The notes under the pieces are model-generated. The model searched no databases and was not told the DNA's origin. It saw nothing but the letters and a program-made list of their open reading frames with translations. A DNA stretch of 33,505 nt, taken from NCBI GenBank assembly GCA_902779315.1, contig CACZBC010000004.1:1-33505 (forward strand). The letters are read 5' to 3'. Numbering within the stretch: the stretch's first letter is position 1; the number at the start of each line of letters is the position of its first letter. This stretch comes from an uncultured Bacteroidales bacterium (GTDB lineage: Bacteria > Bacteroidota > Bacteroidia > Bacteroidales > Bacteroidaceae). The translations under genes and the position numbers were made by a program. Shown in pieces: positions 1-6,828 of the stretch.

Positions 1-32
1 TAAGGTAAGTGAAAATTCTGACATGGCAAAAT

Positions 33-57
33 CCTGGGCAACTTTTTGTTGCTCAGG
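33..57 (-). terminator. hairpin downstream of the DUF1080 lipoprotein gene
   Basis: The arms CCTGGGCAAC (33-42) and GTTGCTCAGG (48-57) pair over 10 bp with one G-U or mismatch around a five-base loop. It lies about 95 bp past the stop of the minus-strand lipoprotein gene. On the minus strand it is followed only by ATTTTGCC, a weak U run, so a terminator role is plausible but not strong. Confidence 0.4.
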
Positions 58-150
58 CACTTATAAATAATGTTAAACTATAGTGTTGCGGAATTAAGGC
101 CTTCTTGAGAAATTGAGAAATCATACTGGGGAAGCAGATATAAAGCATTC

Positions 151-777
151 CTACTTTGCAGCTACGGGAGTCAGATATACATTACGGAACTCCAAAGGAC
201 CTCCTTCGCTCTGGAAGCCGATATATCCTTCCTTAGCCTCACATTGGGCTTCGTTCACCATCACGCCATTTATCGTGACCGTCACATGCCCATCCAGGCA
301 AGAAATCTCCGTCTTGTTCCACTCTCCAGCAGGTTTCTCGACCTTCGTGTCATCCACGAGTTCTTTCTTGTAGAATCCATTGGGAGCATCCACTCCTTCG
401 ATAGGAATGCCACCCATCAGCACGCCTAAATCTTCGCCCTTCATCTGACATTGTAAGCCTGTAGGCCAAACGTGGTCGCCATCCTGAAGCATAACGAAGA
501 TGCCTCCGTCTGCAGGCTCACTCGTCCAGCGCCATTCTGTATGAAGAACGAAGTCGGAGTACTTCTGTTCGGTTCGCATATATCCGAACGGCTGACCCGA
601 GATGCGTATCAGCCCGTCAGAAGAGGTGAATGTCTGGCTGGCATCTTCCTGACTGTTCTCGTCTGTCACAAATACCCAACCCGAGAGGTCTTGTCCGTTG
701 AAAAGCGCTATCTTCTTCTGACTGCAAGAAATGGTCAGCAAGACGAAGCAACAAAGCAGCATAACTTTTGTTTTCAT
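151..777 (-). CDS. DUF1080 (3-keto-disaccharide hydrolase domain) lipoprotein
   Basis: A 208-residue protein with a lipoprotein signal peptide: Lys-containing start, hydrophobic run, and lipobox LTISC with Cys18. The rest is one jelly-roll domain of the DUF1080 (PF06439) type, recognisable from the early FNGQDLSGW motif, the GGIFVMLQDGD stretch and the closing 'GYIGFQSEGGPLEFRNVYL' signature. Some family members act on 3-keto-glycosides made by sugar oxidoreductases; the substrate here cannot be read. Residues after Cys (SQKK) lack the acidic surface-export signal seen in many Bacteroidetes surface lipoproteins, so the periplasm is the likelier site. It starts 30 bp after the thioesterase gene on the same strand, so the two are probably co-transcribed. 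Confidence 0.87.
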   Translation of the reverse strand: MKTKVMLLCCFVLLTISCSQKKIALFNGQDLSGWVFVTDENSQEDASQTFTSSDGLIRISGQPFGYMRTEQKYSDFVLHTEWRWTSEPADGGIFVMLQDGDHVWPTGLQCQMKGEDLGVLMGGIPIEGVDAPNGFYKKELVDDTKVEKPAGEWNKTEISCLDGHVTVTINGVMVNEAQCEAKEGYIGFQSEGGPLEFRNVYLTPVAAK

Positions 778-807
778 ATTCTTTCTCCTTTTATGATTAA
801 TGAATGG

Positions 808-1224
808 TCAACTTATGGATGGGATGCCTTCCTTGCGATAACCGCTGGCTGTAAAGATGGCAAGCAGATTGCCAGCCTCATCTGTTACTCGAACTTCACA
901 GAAAGGCAAATGATGGTGGTTCACAAGTTCCTGAGCCTGAGCCGAGATGATGCCCTTGCTAGCTCCACGAACAAAGGTGATGTTGGCTGTGGATGTGACT
1001 GTCAGGGTGCCATGACTATTGGTGGCAGCCGCAAAGGCCAAGTCAGCAAGCGTGAAGAGCAAGCCTCCCTGCACAAAGCCGCCAGCATTCAGATGACGGG
1101 GCTCTATGCGGACTTGTGTACGAGCATAACCCTCGTCTATTTCAACTATTTCTATCCCATTCTGCCGAGCAAACTCATCATGCTGAAAGAAATCCTTTAA
1201 TGCCTTTTTATCTGTTTGGTTCAT
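808..1224 (-). CDS. PaaI-type hotdog-fold thioesterase
   Basis: A 138-residue cytosolic protein of the usual size for single-domain hotdog thioesterases. The motif NAGGFVQGGLLFTLADLAFA (about residues 46-65) matches the PaaI active-site helix pattern (GG-x-x-x-x-LAD), where the helix N-terminus and Asp position an acyl-CoA. The later strands (TANITFVRGASKG, EVRVTDEAGNLLAIFTASGY) complete the fold. The family hydrolyses acyl- or aryl-CoA esters; the substrate is not evident. It is first gene of a two-gene minus-strand unit with the DUF1080 lipoprotein, and its promoter sits about 50 bp upstream. Nothing else links the two functions. Confidence 0.9.
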   Translation of the reverse strand: MNQTDKKALKDFFQHDEFARQNGIEIVEIDEGYARTQVRIEPRHLNAGGFVQGGLLFTLADLAFAAATNSHGTLTVTSTANITFVRGASKGIISAQAQELVNHHHLPFCEVRVTDEAGNLLAIFTASGYRKEGIPSIS

Positions 1225-1274
1225 GAACTTTTATCTTTATACCTTTAGACGAAAGTTTTTTTATATTTCCTTTG

Positions 1275-1308
1275 CAAAGATACACTTTTTATATGAGATT
1301 TCTGCAAA
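1275..1308 (-). promoter_or_regulatory. promoter of the thioesterase/DUF1080 unit
   Basis: On the minus strand TATCTTTG (1275-1282) matches the Bacteroidetes -7 box TAnnTTTG. A TTTG element (1305-1308) lies 22 bp upstream, slightly longer than the common 19-21 bp. It leaves an untranslated leader of about 45 nt before the ATG at 1224. Confidence 0.65.
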
Positions 1309-1337
1309 CTCGTTCTATTTCTTCTGCTAAAATGTCA

Positions 1338-1345
1338 TACCTTTG
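1338..1345 (+). promoter_or_regulatory. -7 box of the CPBP protease gene
   Basis: TACCTTTG at 1338-1345 fits TAnnTTTG, 25 bp ahead of the ATG at 1370. The upstream element is poor (TTTC around 1318). The TTG inside this box is in frame with the gene and could be mistaken for a start codon; as part of the promoter it should not be translated. Confidence 0.6.
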
Positions 1346-1369
1346 CATACAGATAAAACGGAATTTAGC

Positions 1370-2071
1370 ATGAAACTATACTTAAGTTATAAGAACATTC
1401 ATATTGGTGCAATCGTTACTTTCTATATAATAGCCTTACTGGTACGTCTGATATCATTGTTTTTTGTCAACAAGTATCCTTCAATTGAAACGAACTATGC
1501 ATTTCAGGTTTCTGCAGCGCTTGCCTCGGGACTTGGTCCCGCCATCGGGGCATTGGTGGCTATGCTTATTTTCAAACGTAAAACGGAATACACTCTCGCA
1601 GGCAAATCCATCTGGAAGTCCATTGCAACCATAATTATACCATGTATCGTTTTTGGCATTATCGGCGGATGGGACTTGGGCGTGACATGTTTGTTGGCAT
1701 TTGTGTATGGACTTTTGGAAGAATTTGGTTGGCGAGGATTTTTGCAATATGAACTCAGGGAATTACCGATGTGGCAATATGTACTTATCATCACGGTGAT
1801 GTGGTTTCTATGGCATTTAGATTTAACTCAGCGAAGTGTTTTGCCATTCTTTCTGCTTCTTCTTTTCGCTTCATGGGGAATAGGAAAGGTGGCGAATGAA
1901 ACCCATTCATTGCTATTTTGTGCTGCATTTCATGGCATCGTGAATTTCGTGAAACGTGATCTGTTTTCTGACAAAACTTTCACCATGGCTTTTATATGCA
2001 TAATCGTCTTTTGGATAGTTATGTGGTATTTTGTCGGTATTTCCCCAAAACAGCAAGGAAGAGAAGACTAA
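1370..2071 (+). CDS. CPBP family intramembrane metalloprotease
   Basis: A membrane protein of 233 residues with about seven hydrophobic segments. It carries the three CPBP/Abi motifs: EEFGWRGF (E117-E118, R122), FLWH some 25 residues later, and HGIVNF near the C-terminus. These His and Glu residues form the proposed metal site of the Rce1-like fold. Bacterial members are implicated in bacteriocin self-immunity or processing of membrane peptides; nothing nearby fixes the role. I chose the ATG at 1370 because the in-frame TTG at 1343 lies inside the -7 box. It stands alone on the plus strand, convergent with the GH89 pseudogene. Confidence 0.87.
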   Translation: MKLYLSYKNIHIGAIVTFYIIALLVRLISLFFVNKYPSIETNYAFQVSAALASGLGPAIGALVAMLIFKRKTEYTLAGKSIWKSIATIIIPCIVFGIIGGWDLGVTCLLAFVYGLLEEFGWRGFLQYELRELPMWQYVLIITVMWFLWHLDLTQRSVLPFFLLLLFASWGIGKVANETHSLLFCAAFHGIVNFVKRDLFSDKTFTMAFICIIVFWIVMWYFVGISPKQQGRED

Positions 2072-2166
2072 ACTCCAATCTGCATGTTTCTTTTTACAAA
2101 CTTCCGACAGTTCCCAACACCCCTATTCTTTCCATAGTTTTATTGTTCACTAAGGGCATTCGAAAA

Positions 2167-2247
2167 TTACACGTGTGTCGTTGGCCAACGTGGCACGTGT
2201 AATTCGCCAACGACACACGTGTAGTTTTGAATTTACCCACATGTAGT
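2167..2247. repeat. 22-24 bp periodic palindromic array, locus 1 (between convergent genes)
   Basis: The word ACGTGT recurs at 2171, 2195 and 2217, and a variant ATGTAG at 2241, giving spacings of 24, 22 and 24 bp. The region also forms a perfect 18-bp inverted repeat: arm 2168-2185 (TACACGTGTGTCGTTGGC) pairs with 2206-2223 around a 20-base loop. The loop itself contains the palindrome CACGTG. The word GCCAACGTGGC (2184-2194) is the exact reverse complement of a word repeated twice in locus 3. Lying between two gene 3' ends, it could double as a bidirectional terminator, but no strong U-run follows on either side. Confidence 0.8.
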
Positions 2248-2249
2248 TT

Positions 2250-4315
2250 TTACTTTATGTGAGCCCATTTGTTTTCGAAGTCCCAAATTTCAGCATCGAA
2301 CTTCAGGGCGCGCTCGCATTCCTCTTTTGTCTTGCCTTTGGGAATGTTTGGACCTTTCATGTTGACAAACGGCTCGCCTGCATCATAAGCTGCCAGAACG
2401 GCATCGAAGAACTTCTGCCAGCGGACTTTGTAGAAGGTCTCCACAAGGCCGTCATAGTCGCGATTGGCGTAGTCCGTGAGTCGGTACGTATCACCCCAGA
2501 CAGTAATGATGGTGCGAGCGTTCATCTCGAAGTAGTCTTTCTCCGCCTCAGTCGTGCCCCAAGCACGAGCATCACGAATCCAGTCGTCGAGCGAGAAGTC
2601 CTTGCAGCCCTTTATCGCCGAGACCATCTTGTCGCACATTCCCAAGAACTCTTTGGAAGCCGCTACCATTCCTTCCCTATCACCTGCTTTATAAGCATCC
2701 GAGAAACGTTTCCTTACGGCCAGAGCATTATTGCGAATGGACTGACGGCGTGTGTTGGCGAGGTCGAACTTGAGATAGTTGGACGAGCCTTCCACCTTCT
2801 CCAGGATGGCCAATGCTTCGTCGAGATTCTTGATTTCGTAGCCCTTGCGGAGCTCTGTTGTCCAGTTCCATTCACCCTCCAGGTTGGGGTGAGCATTGAT
2901 GATGCCAGCCGCACCAGTACTCGTGTGAGTGGTGCAGACCTTGTCCACCATTGTGTGCCAGAAAGCCCGATAGTTCGCATCCACGCGGCCAAGATGGCGG
3001 TCGGCTATATTGTCGATATATTCATCAAAGCCGACGCCCGTGTCCCAAGGCTGAGCCAACAAAGCCTCGTAGATAGGCTCGTTTACGCCAAAGCCTTCGA
3101 GCGTGGAGCCGATGCCCACAAACTCCTTTCCACCATCCTTCTTCGCGCCGGCAATCAACTTCGCATTATGTTTGTAGTCGCCTTCTATCTCCGTCATTCC
3201 GCCGAAGTTGCCCAGGTAGCACCAGATGAACTTGTGTCCGTAGAAATGCTCCGTCATTCGCCATATCTCGGTATAGTCGCACTCGTAGTCGAGCATAATC
3301 ATCTTGCCTATGGGAACGGCACCAAGGTAGGCTTTGATGCGTTCGGGCGTCCAGGCTCTCTTGTTGCTGATGAAGAGCCAAGCCATCTGCAGCCAGATTG
3401 CTTCGGGGTCAACACTTGCGAGGGACTGATAGACGCCGGCTGAAATCTTGGCAAGCGAATCGGGTTCCCATGATGGGGGCGAGACTTCGTTGAAGAGGTC
3501 CACGCCATAGATGTGGTTCGTGCCGTACATCTTGGTCTGCTCCTCGAGGAAATCCCTCTGGATGCGGGCAAAGATGGGGTCTGACGGGTTCAGGTAGGTG
3601 CAGCGGTACTTCTCGTCGAAGTTGCACCAGCGGTTCACTTTCGAGGTTCTGATGCCCGGGACAGCCTGTTCCAGGTCAGAGGGAACATGACCGGCGAAGG
3701 CAGGAAGGACTGGCGTCATGTTCAGTTCGCGCTCTCGCTCAAGGATTTGCTTCTGCAACTCAGCCTGCCCGTCAATCCAACTTTGCGGGAGCGGACCTTG
3801 CCAGCGGTCGATATTTATCATCCGTTGCCAAGGCAGATGGGCAGGACCTGTGAAGTAGGCACGGATTTGCTCGTCGGTCAGGCCGTACTTGCGCCACACC
3901 TTCTGCCAGACGGCTTCCTGGCCTGTAATGGCGAGCGGCATGTTCACGCCGTTCAAGGCCATCCAGTCGATGAAGCGTTCCCATTGCGGCCACTTCCACC
4001 AAGGCATCGTGTAGCCGAAAGTGCAGTGAAGTCGTACCAGCTCACATTCGCGAGGCAATACTGCTGGATGTAGCGGTTCAGACCGACGGCCATGGAGTTG
4101 GCATTGTTGCCTCGGATGAGGACTTTCTTGCCCTTCTGGAGCAGTTCGTAGGAATCTACAGGCGATTCGGTCTGTTCGAAGATAACGGCTTTCGCCTTGC
4201 TGCCCATCACTCTGCGGGCCAGAGCTTCTGCAGCCCTCTCATCAGCCGTCTTGAATGACATAAGAACTAACGAAACGACCAAAAGCAAGATAGATTTAAA
4301 GATTTGTTTGTGCAT
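2250..4315 (-). pseudogene. alpha-N-acetylglucosaminidase (GH89, NAGLU-like), interrupted
   Basis: Two overlapping frames encode the N- and C-terminal parts of one GH89 enzyme, which removes terminal alpha-GlcNAc from glycans. The N-part (4315 down to about 4020) has a signal peptide (MHKQIFKSILLLVVSLVLMS) and the NAGLU N-terminal domain ending NRYIQQYCLANVSWYD. The C-part resumes at CTFGYTMPWWKW in another frame and runs to 2250, with FNEVSPPSWEP (likely acid/base Glu) and STLEGFGVNEPIYE (likely nucleophile Glu). From memory of intact Bacteroidetes homologues, some 30 residues between VSWY and the NYCTFGYT motif are missing, so this is a deletion plus frame change. The ATG at 4058 could start the downstream piece, but without a signal peptide. 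An assembly or read error is a less likely alternative. Confidence 0.82.
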
Positions 4316-4395
4316 AGTTATTAGTTATTGTGACGTTCTGTAGTTATATCGAATGATTTCCTTTCATGATAATAACTTTTTCGAGTGCAAAGATA

Positions 4396-4427
4396 CAAAG
4401 ATAAATCCAAAACAGATGCATTCAAAA
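4396..4427 (-). promoter_or_regulatory. promoter of the GH89 gene
   Basis: Minus-strand TTTTG (4423-4427), a 19-bp spacer and TATCTTTG (4396-4403) form a textbook Bacteroidetes promoter. A second overlapping TATCTTTG (4388-4395) lies just downstream. The promoter is intact although the gene it serves is broken. Confidence 0.75.
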
Positions 4428-4507
4428 TAAATAATTTCAAAATTAAAGGAGTTAGAAGGAGATAGAAAGTTGAACACTCTCAAATAATAAGACCTGGTTA
4501 GATTAAT

Positions 4508-4541
4508 AAAAAAAGATTCCCAATCTCCCGACTAAGAATCT
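4508..4541 (-). terminator. rho-independent terminator of the tRNA-Asp gene
   Basis: On the minus strand AGATTCTTAG (4532-4541) pairs with TTGGGAATCT (4514-4523) over 10 bp, with some G-U pairs, around an eight-base loop. It is followed directly by a run of T (plus-strand A run at 4508-4514). It lies 43 bp past the tRNA 3' end, so the tRNA appears to be a single-gene transcript. Confidence 0.75.
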
Positions 4542-4583
4542 CAACCTTAAAAATCTAATACCATGAAAAACACTTTTGCTTCG

Positions 4584-4662
4584 CGGTGCGGACGAGGCTC
4601 GAACTCGCGACCCCTAGCGTGACAGGCTAGTATTCTAACCTAACCATCTGAACTACCGCACC
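4584..4662 (-). tRNA. tRNA-Asp (anticodon GTC) with enlarged D-loop
   Basis: The minus strand folds as a cloverleaf: acceptor GGTGCGG/CCGCACC, D-stem GTTC/GAAT, anticodon stem CTAGC/GCTAG with loop CTGTCAC (anticodon GTC, Asp), five-base variable loop, T-stem GCGAG/CTCGT with loop TTCGAGC, and discriminator G at 4584. CCA is not encoded. The D-loop is 14 nt (AGATGGTTAGGTTA) instead of the 9 nt of a typical tRNA-Asp, because GGTTA is tandemly duplicated. All stems remain intact and it has its own promoter and terminator, so it may be functional. Tertiary contacts of the two G residues in the D-loop could use either copy. Confidence 0.9.
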
Positions 4663-4681
4663 AAATTTGCTTTAGCGAATG

Positions 4682-4713
4682 CAAAGGTAACTCTTTCTTG
4701 CGACATACGCAAA
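4682..4713 (-). promoter_or_regulatory. promoter of tRNA-Asp
   Basis: On the minus strand TTTG (4710-4713), a 20-bp spacer and TACCTTTG (4682-4689) match the Bacteroidetes consensus closely. The -7 box ends 19 bp before the tRNA 5' end. The promoter separates the tRNA from trmB upstream. Confidence 0.75.
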
Positions 4714-4746
4714 TTTTCCTGCAAGAATTTTCTTCCTTTCTTCTTT

Positions 4747-5505
4747 TTATATATGTTTTTCGCAGCCACTTCGCTTTTCGCGACTGTAAGAACGATATTC
4801 GTCGAGGGGAATTTCCACATCAGGTTCCACGAGAGGAGTGCCTTGATGAAGCTTGAAACAGAGGTACTTGATGTCGATACCTCGAGCTCGCCACATACTC
4901 TCGTAATAGGTTTGGATGGAAGAAGCGAAGCCCCCGTCTGCCTCACCATAGAGGTTACGAGTCTTCACTTCTGCCTCGATGTTGTTTGCTTTGAGCAGTT
5001 CCTCGGTATATGTGAAGAGGAAGTTGGAGTCGGTCTTGAGATGAATGAGTCCGTCATCGCAAAGGAACTGCCTGTATCGTTCGAGGAAGAAGGTGCTGGT
5101 GAGGCGCTTCGTGACCTTTTTCATCTGAGGGTCGGAGAAGGTGAGCCATATCTCGCTAACCTCGTTGGGACCAAAGAAACGCTGGATGAACTCGATGTTT
5201 GTGCGGAGGAATCCCACGTTCTTCATGCCTGTCTGCAGGGCTTCCTTTGCTCCTGTCCACATTCGAGCTCCTTTGATGTCTACGCCAATGAAGTTCTTGT
5301 CTGGCACTTGCTTCCCAAGTCCGACTGTATATTCGCCTCGACCACAACCTAGTTCGAGCACAATAGGGTTCTGATTGTGGAAGAAGTCTTCGTGCCAACG
5401 TCCTCGAAGGGGGAAGTCTTCTTGCATGACTGCCGACATAGGGCATTCCACCACAAGAGGGTTTTGTGCCATTTCGGCAAACTTGGCAAGCTTTCCTTTG
5501 CTCAT
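4747..5505 (-). CDS. trmB: tRNA (guanine-N7-)-methyltransferase TrmB
   Basis: A 252-residue SAM-dependent enzyme that methylates G46 in the tRNA variable loop. The SAM-binding motif ELGCGRGEY is at residues 51-59, followed by the acidic strand end IGVDIKGAR. The TrmB active-site region reads [11 protein letters not shown], and [17 protein letters not shown] and the C-terminal segment are also typical. Its ATG overlaps the stop codon of the upstream coiled-coil gene by one base (TAATG on the minus strand), implying translational coupling. Length matches the Bacteroidetes family. Neighbouring tRNA-Asp is on the same strand but has its own promoter, so the pairing is probably coincidental. Confidence 0.95.
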   Translation of the reverse strand: MSKGKLAKFAEMAQNPLVVECPMSAVMQEDFPLRGRWHEDFFHNQNPIVLELGCGRGEYTVGLGKQVPDKNFIGVDIKGARMWTGAKEALQTGMKNVGFLRTNIEFIQRFFGPNEVSEIWLTFSDPQMKKVTKRLTSTFFLERYRQFLCDDGLIHLKTDSNFLFTYTEELLKANNIEAEVKTRNLYGEADGGFASSIQTYYESMWRARGIDIKYLCFKLHQGTPLVEPDVEIPLDEYRSYSREKRSGCEKHI

Positions 5506-6380
5506 TACTTGTCGAACGTGAAATGAGTGGTGCCGATGTTTTGGCCGTCTGCAAAGATGTCCACGCGATAGTTGCCTGCACTCAGAGCCTCAGCAACGTC
5601 CCAATAAACTGTCACGCTTTGTTCTTCGCCAGTATATTCGATGTCTTTGCGAATGCTGTACTCGAGCTGACGGTTCTCGTAGGCAAAGGTTCCACCCTTC
5701 GAGAGCACATCTCCTGTTGGAGTTGTGATGCGGACATAGAGGCTGCGGATGCCTGTTGAGGTTGTGACGTTTCGAGCTATCGTGAAGCCGATTACGAACT
5801 TCTTGACGTCCTTTATCTGCTTGGCTGCCTTACCTTTCTTGTTATGGCCTACAGCATAGATTCCTGTTGCGTCGAGCTGGCTTGCGATTGCAACTTTATC
5901 GGAGAGCGATTCGTTCTCTGTCGAGAGGTTGGAGATGTGCTGACGGGCTTGCTCGTTCTGCGTCTTGAGGTTTGAGTTCTCCTGTGTCAGGGCTTCGTTC
6001 ATGCGGTTAAGCGAGTCAATCTGAAGGACATAGCTTCGCAAGACTTCCCGCAGAGTGGCGAGTTCTTTCTTCAGTCGCATGATTTCGGCTGCGTCGCTGC
6101 TCTTCACTCTGCGCAGTTCCTCGAGCAGTTCCTCTGTTCGCTTCTGCTCCATTTCGAGCTGAGCTACGAGCGAGTCGTTGTTGATCTGCGTCTTCATTTC
6201 GTTGTACTGCATGGCGAACTGTTCGTACTCGTTCTCCATCTCGAGTTTATCCATCTCAGCCAACTCAAGCATCTGTTTGCTTTCGAGAGTCTGTTGACGC
6301 ATTGTATAGAGAAGGAAACCGATGACGAGAGCCGCTATCAGTGCTACTACTCCAAGTATTATCTTTGTCTTCTTATCCAT
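5505..6380 (-). CDS. membrane-anchored coiled-coil protein of unknown function
   Basis: I do not recognise a named family. From the ATG at 6380 the protein has 291 residues. After a short basic N-terminus comes one transmembrane helix (about residues 6-25), then about 140 residues of heptad-rich, Glu/Leu/Lys-rich sequence predicted to be a coiled coil. A C-terminal domain of about 115 residues follows (from [27 protein letters not shown]..., shortened here) that looks beta-rich and contains [15 protein letters not shown] and [21 protein letters not shown]. The C-terminal domain probably lies in the periplasm. The ATG was chosen because an in-frame TTG at 6416 overlaps the -7 box. The gene is translationally coupled to trmB. 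Confidence 0.8.
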   Translation of the reverse strand: MDKKTKIILGVVALIAALVIGFLLYTMRQQTLESKQMLELAEMDKLEMENEYEQFAMQYNEMKTQINNDSLVAQLEMEQKRTEELLEELRRVKSSDAAEIMRLKKELATLREVLRSYVLQIDSLNRMNEALTQENSNLKTQNEQARQHISNLSTENESLSDKVAIASQLDATGIYAVGHNKKGKAAKQIKDVKKFVIGFTIARNVTTSTGIRSLYVRITTPTGDVLSKGGTFAYENRQLEYSIRKDIEYTGEEQSVTVYWDVAEALSAGNYRVDIFADGQNIGTTHFTFDK

Positions 6381-6413
6381 ATCTGTTTGTTGTCTTTCTT
6401 TAGTTTTCGTTTG

Positions 6414-6421
6414 CAAAGGTA
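6414..6421 (-). promoter_or_regulatory. -7 box of the coiled-coil/trmB unit
   Basis: Minus-strand TACCTTTG (6414-6421) fits TAnnTTTG, about 34 bp before the ATG at 6380. The upstream element is weak (TTTTC near 6441). It sits just downstream of the hairpin at 6455-6492. Confidence 0.6.
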
Positions 6422-6454
6422 CGAAGAAAATTTGAAAGATGAAAATTGATATAT

Positions 6455-6492
6455 AAAAAAAGCTCCGTCATCGTTGTTGATGGCGAAGCTTT
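6455..6492 (-). terminator. minus-strand terminator of a vanished gene
   Basis: On the minus strand the stem AAAGCTTCGCCATC (6479-6492) pairs with GATGACGGAGCTTT (6459-6472) at 13 of 14 positions, with loop AACAAC, and runs into seven T residues. It is a good intrinsic terminator, but the only minus-strand reading frame ending ahead of it is a 14-codon vestige with its stop at 6527-6529. It may now insulate the promoter of the coiled-coil gene. Confidence 0.65.
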
Positions 6493-6526
6493 CTATATTA
6501 TAAATAATGTGTGAACTCTCGATCAA

Positions 6527-6571
6527 TTACCATTCCTCGTCCCAGAATGCAGCATTTTGGCAGTCGAATTT
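6527..6571 (-). pseudogene. possible C-terminal vestige of a small acidic-tailed protein
   Basis: Minus-strand codons read KFDCQNAAFWDEEW followed by TAA at 6529-6527, with an in-frame TGA directly before K. The ending resembles the Trp/Asp/Glu-rich tails I recall from small Bacteroidales proteins of about 50-70 residues. An intrinsic terminator follows 35 bp downstream, as expected after a real gene. The rest of the gene is absent and the upstream DNA is the 22-bp array. This could be chance: 14 codons is short. Confidence 0.3.
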
Positions 6572-6600
6572 TCAAATCGCTAGAGTGAGGCTCCAAAACT

Positions 6601-6733
6601 ACACTAGTGAAGTTTGCAAACTTCACACTAGTAAATCGTAAACTTCACACTAGTAAATCGCAAACGTCACACTAGTAAATCGCAATCGTCGCACTATACA
6701 AATGCAAACGTAACACTATACAAATGCAATCGT
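6601..6733. repeat. 22-bp tandem array, locus 2 (between divergent genes)
   Basis: Five consecutive 22-bp units run from 6624 to 6733 (starting at 6624, 6646, 6668, 6690 and 6712). Units 1-3 are nearly identical (CACACTAGTAAATCGCAAAC plus two bases); units 4-5 diverge together to an ACTATACAAATGCAA-type sequence. Just before them lies a perfect 20-bp palindrome, GTGAAGTTTGCAAACTTCAC (6607-6626), whose left flank is an inverted copy of the unit's ACTAGT word. There are no unique spacers between units. The array lies about 70 bp upstream of the mrp promoter. Confidence 0.85.
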
Positions 6734-6779
6734 CACTAAGGTCGTTTTCCGTCAATCCTGAAACTTCTCCCCTTTTCGC

Positions 6780-6810
6780 TTGCATAAGTCCGATTTTTTC
6801 ATTAACTTTG
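6780..6810 (+). promoter_or_regulatory. promoter of mrp
   Basis: TTG (6780-6782), a 20-bp spacer and TAACTTTG (6803-6810) match the Bacteroidetes consensus. The leader to the ATG at 6829 would be very short, about 12 nt. The rest of 6572-6779 holds only the 22-bp array and AT-rich spacer. Confidence 0.7.
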
Positions 6811-6828
6811 CAGCCAAAAAGAAAACCT

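Noticed and set aside
1343-1369. TTG start extending the CPBP protease by nine residues
   Set aside because: The TTG is part of the TACCTTTG promoter box, so it would lie upstream of the transcript start.
2259-3443. 394-codon open frame on the plus strand
   Set aside because: It is antisense to the GH89 coding sequence, has no recognisable domain, and arises from codon bias of the real frame.
3953-4058. Programmed ribosomal frameshift in the GH89 gene
   Set aside because: No slippery heptamer is seen in the overlap, and a conserved segment of about 30 residues appears to be absent as well.
6381-6416. TTG start extending the coiled-coil protein
   Set aside because: It overlaps the TACCTTTG box on the minus strand; the ATG at 6380 gives a normal N-terminus before the membrane helix.
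6624-6733. CRISPR array
   Set aside because: Units of 22 bp follow each other directly without unique spacers, and no cas genes are present.
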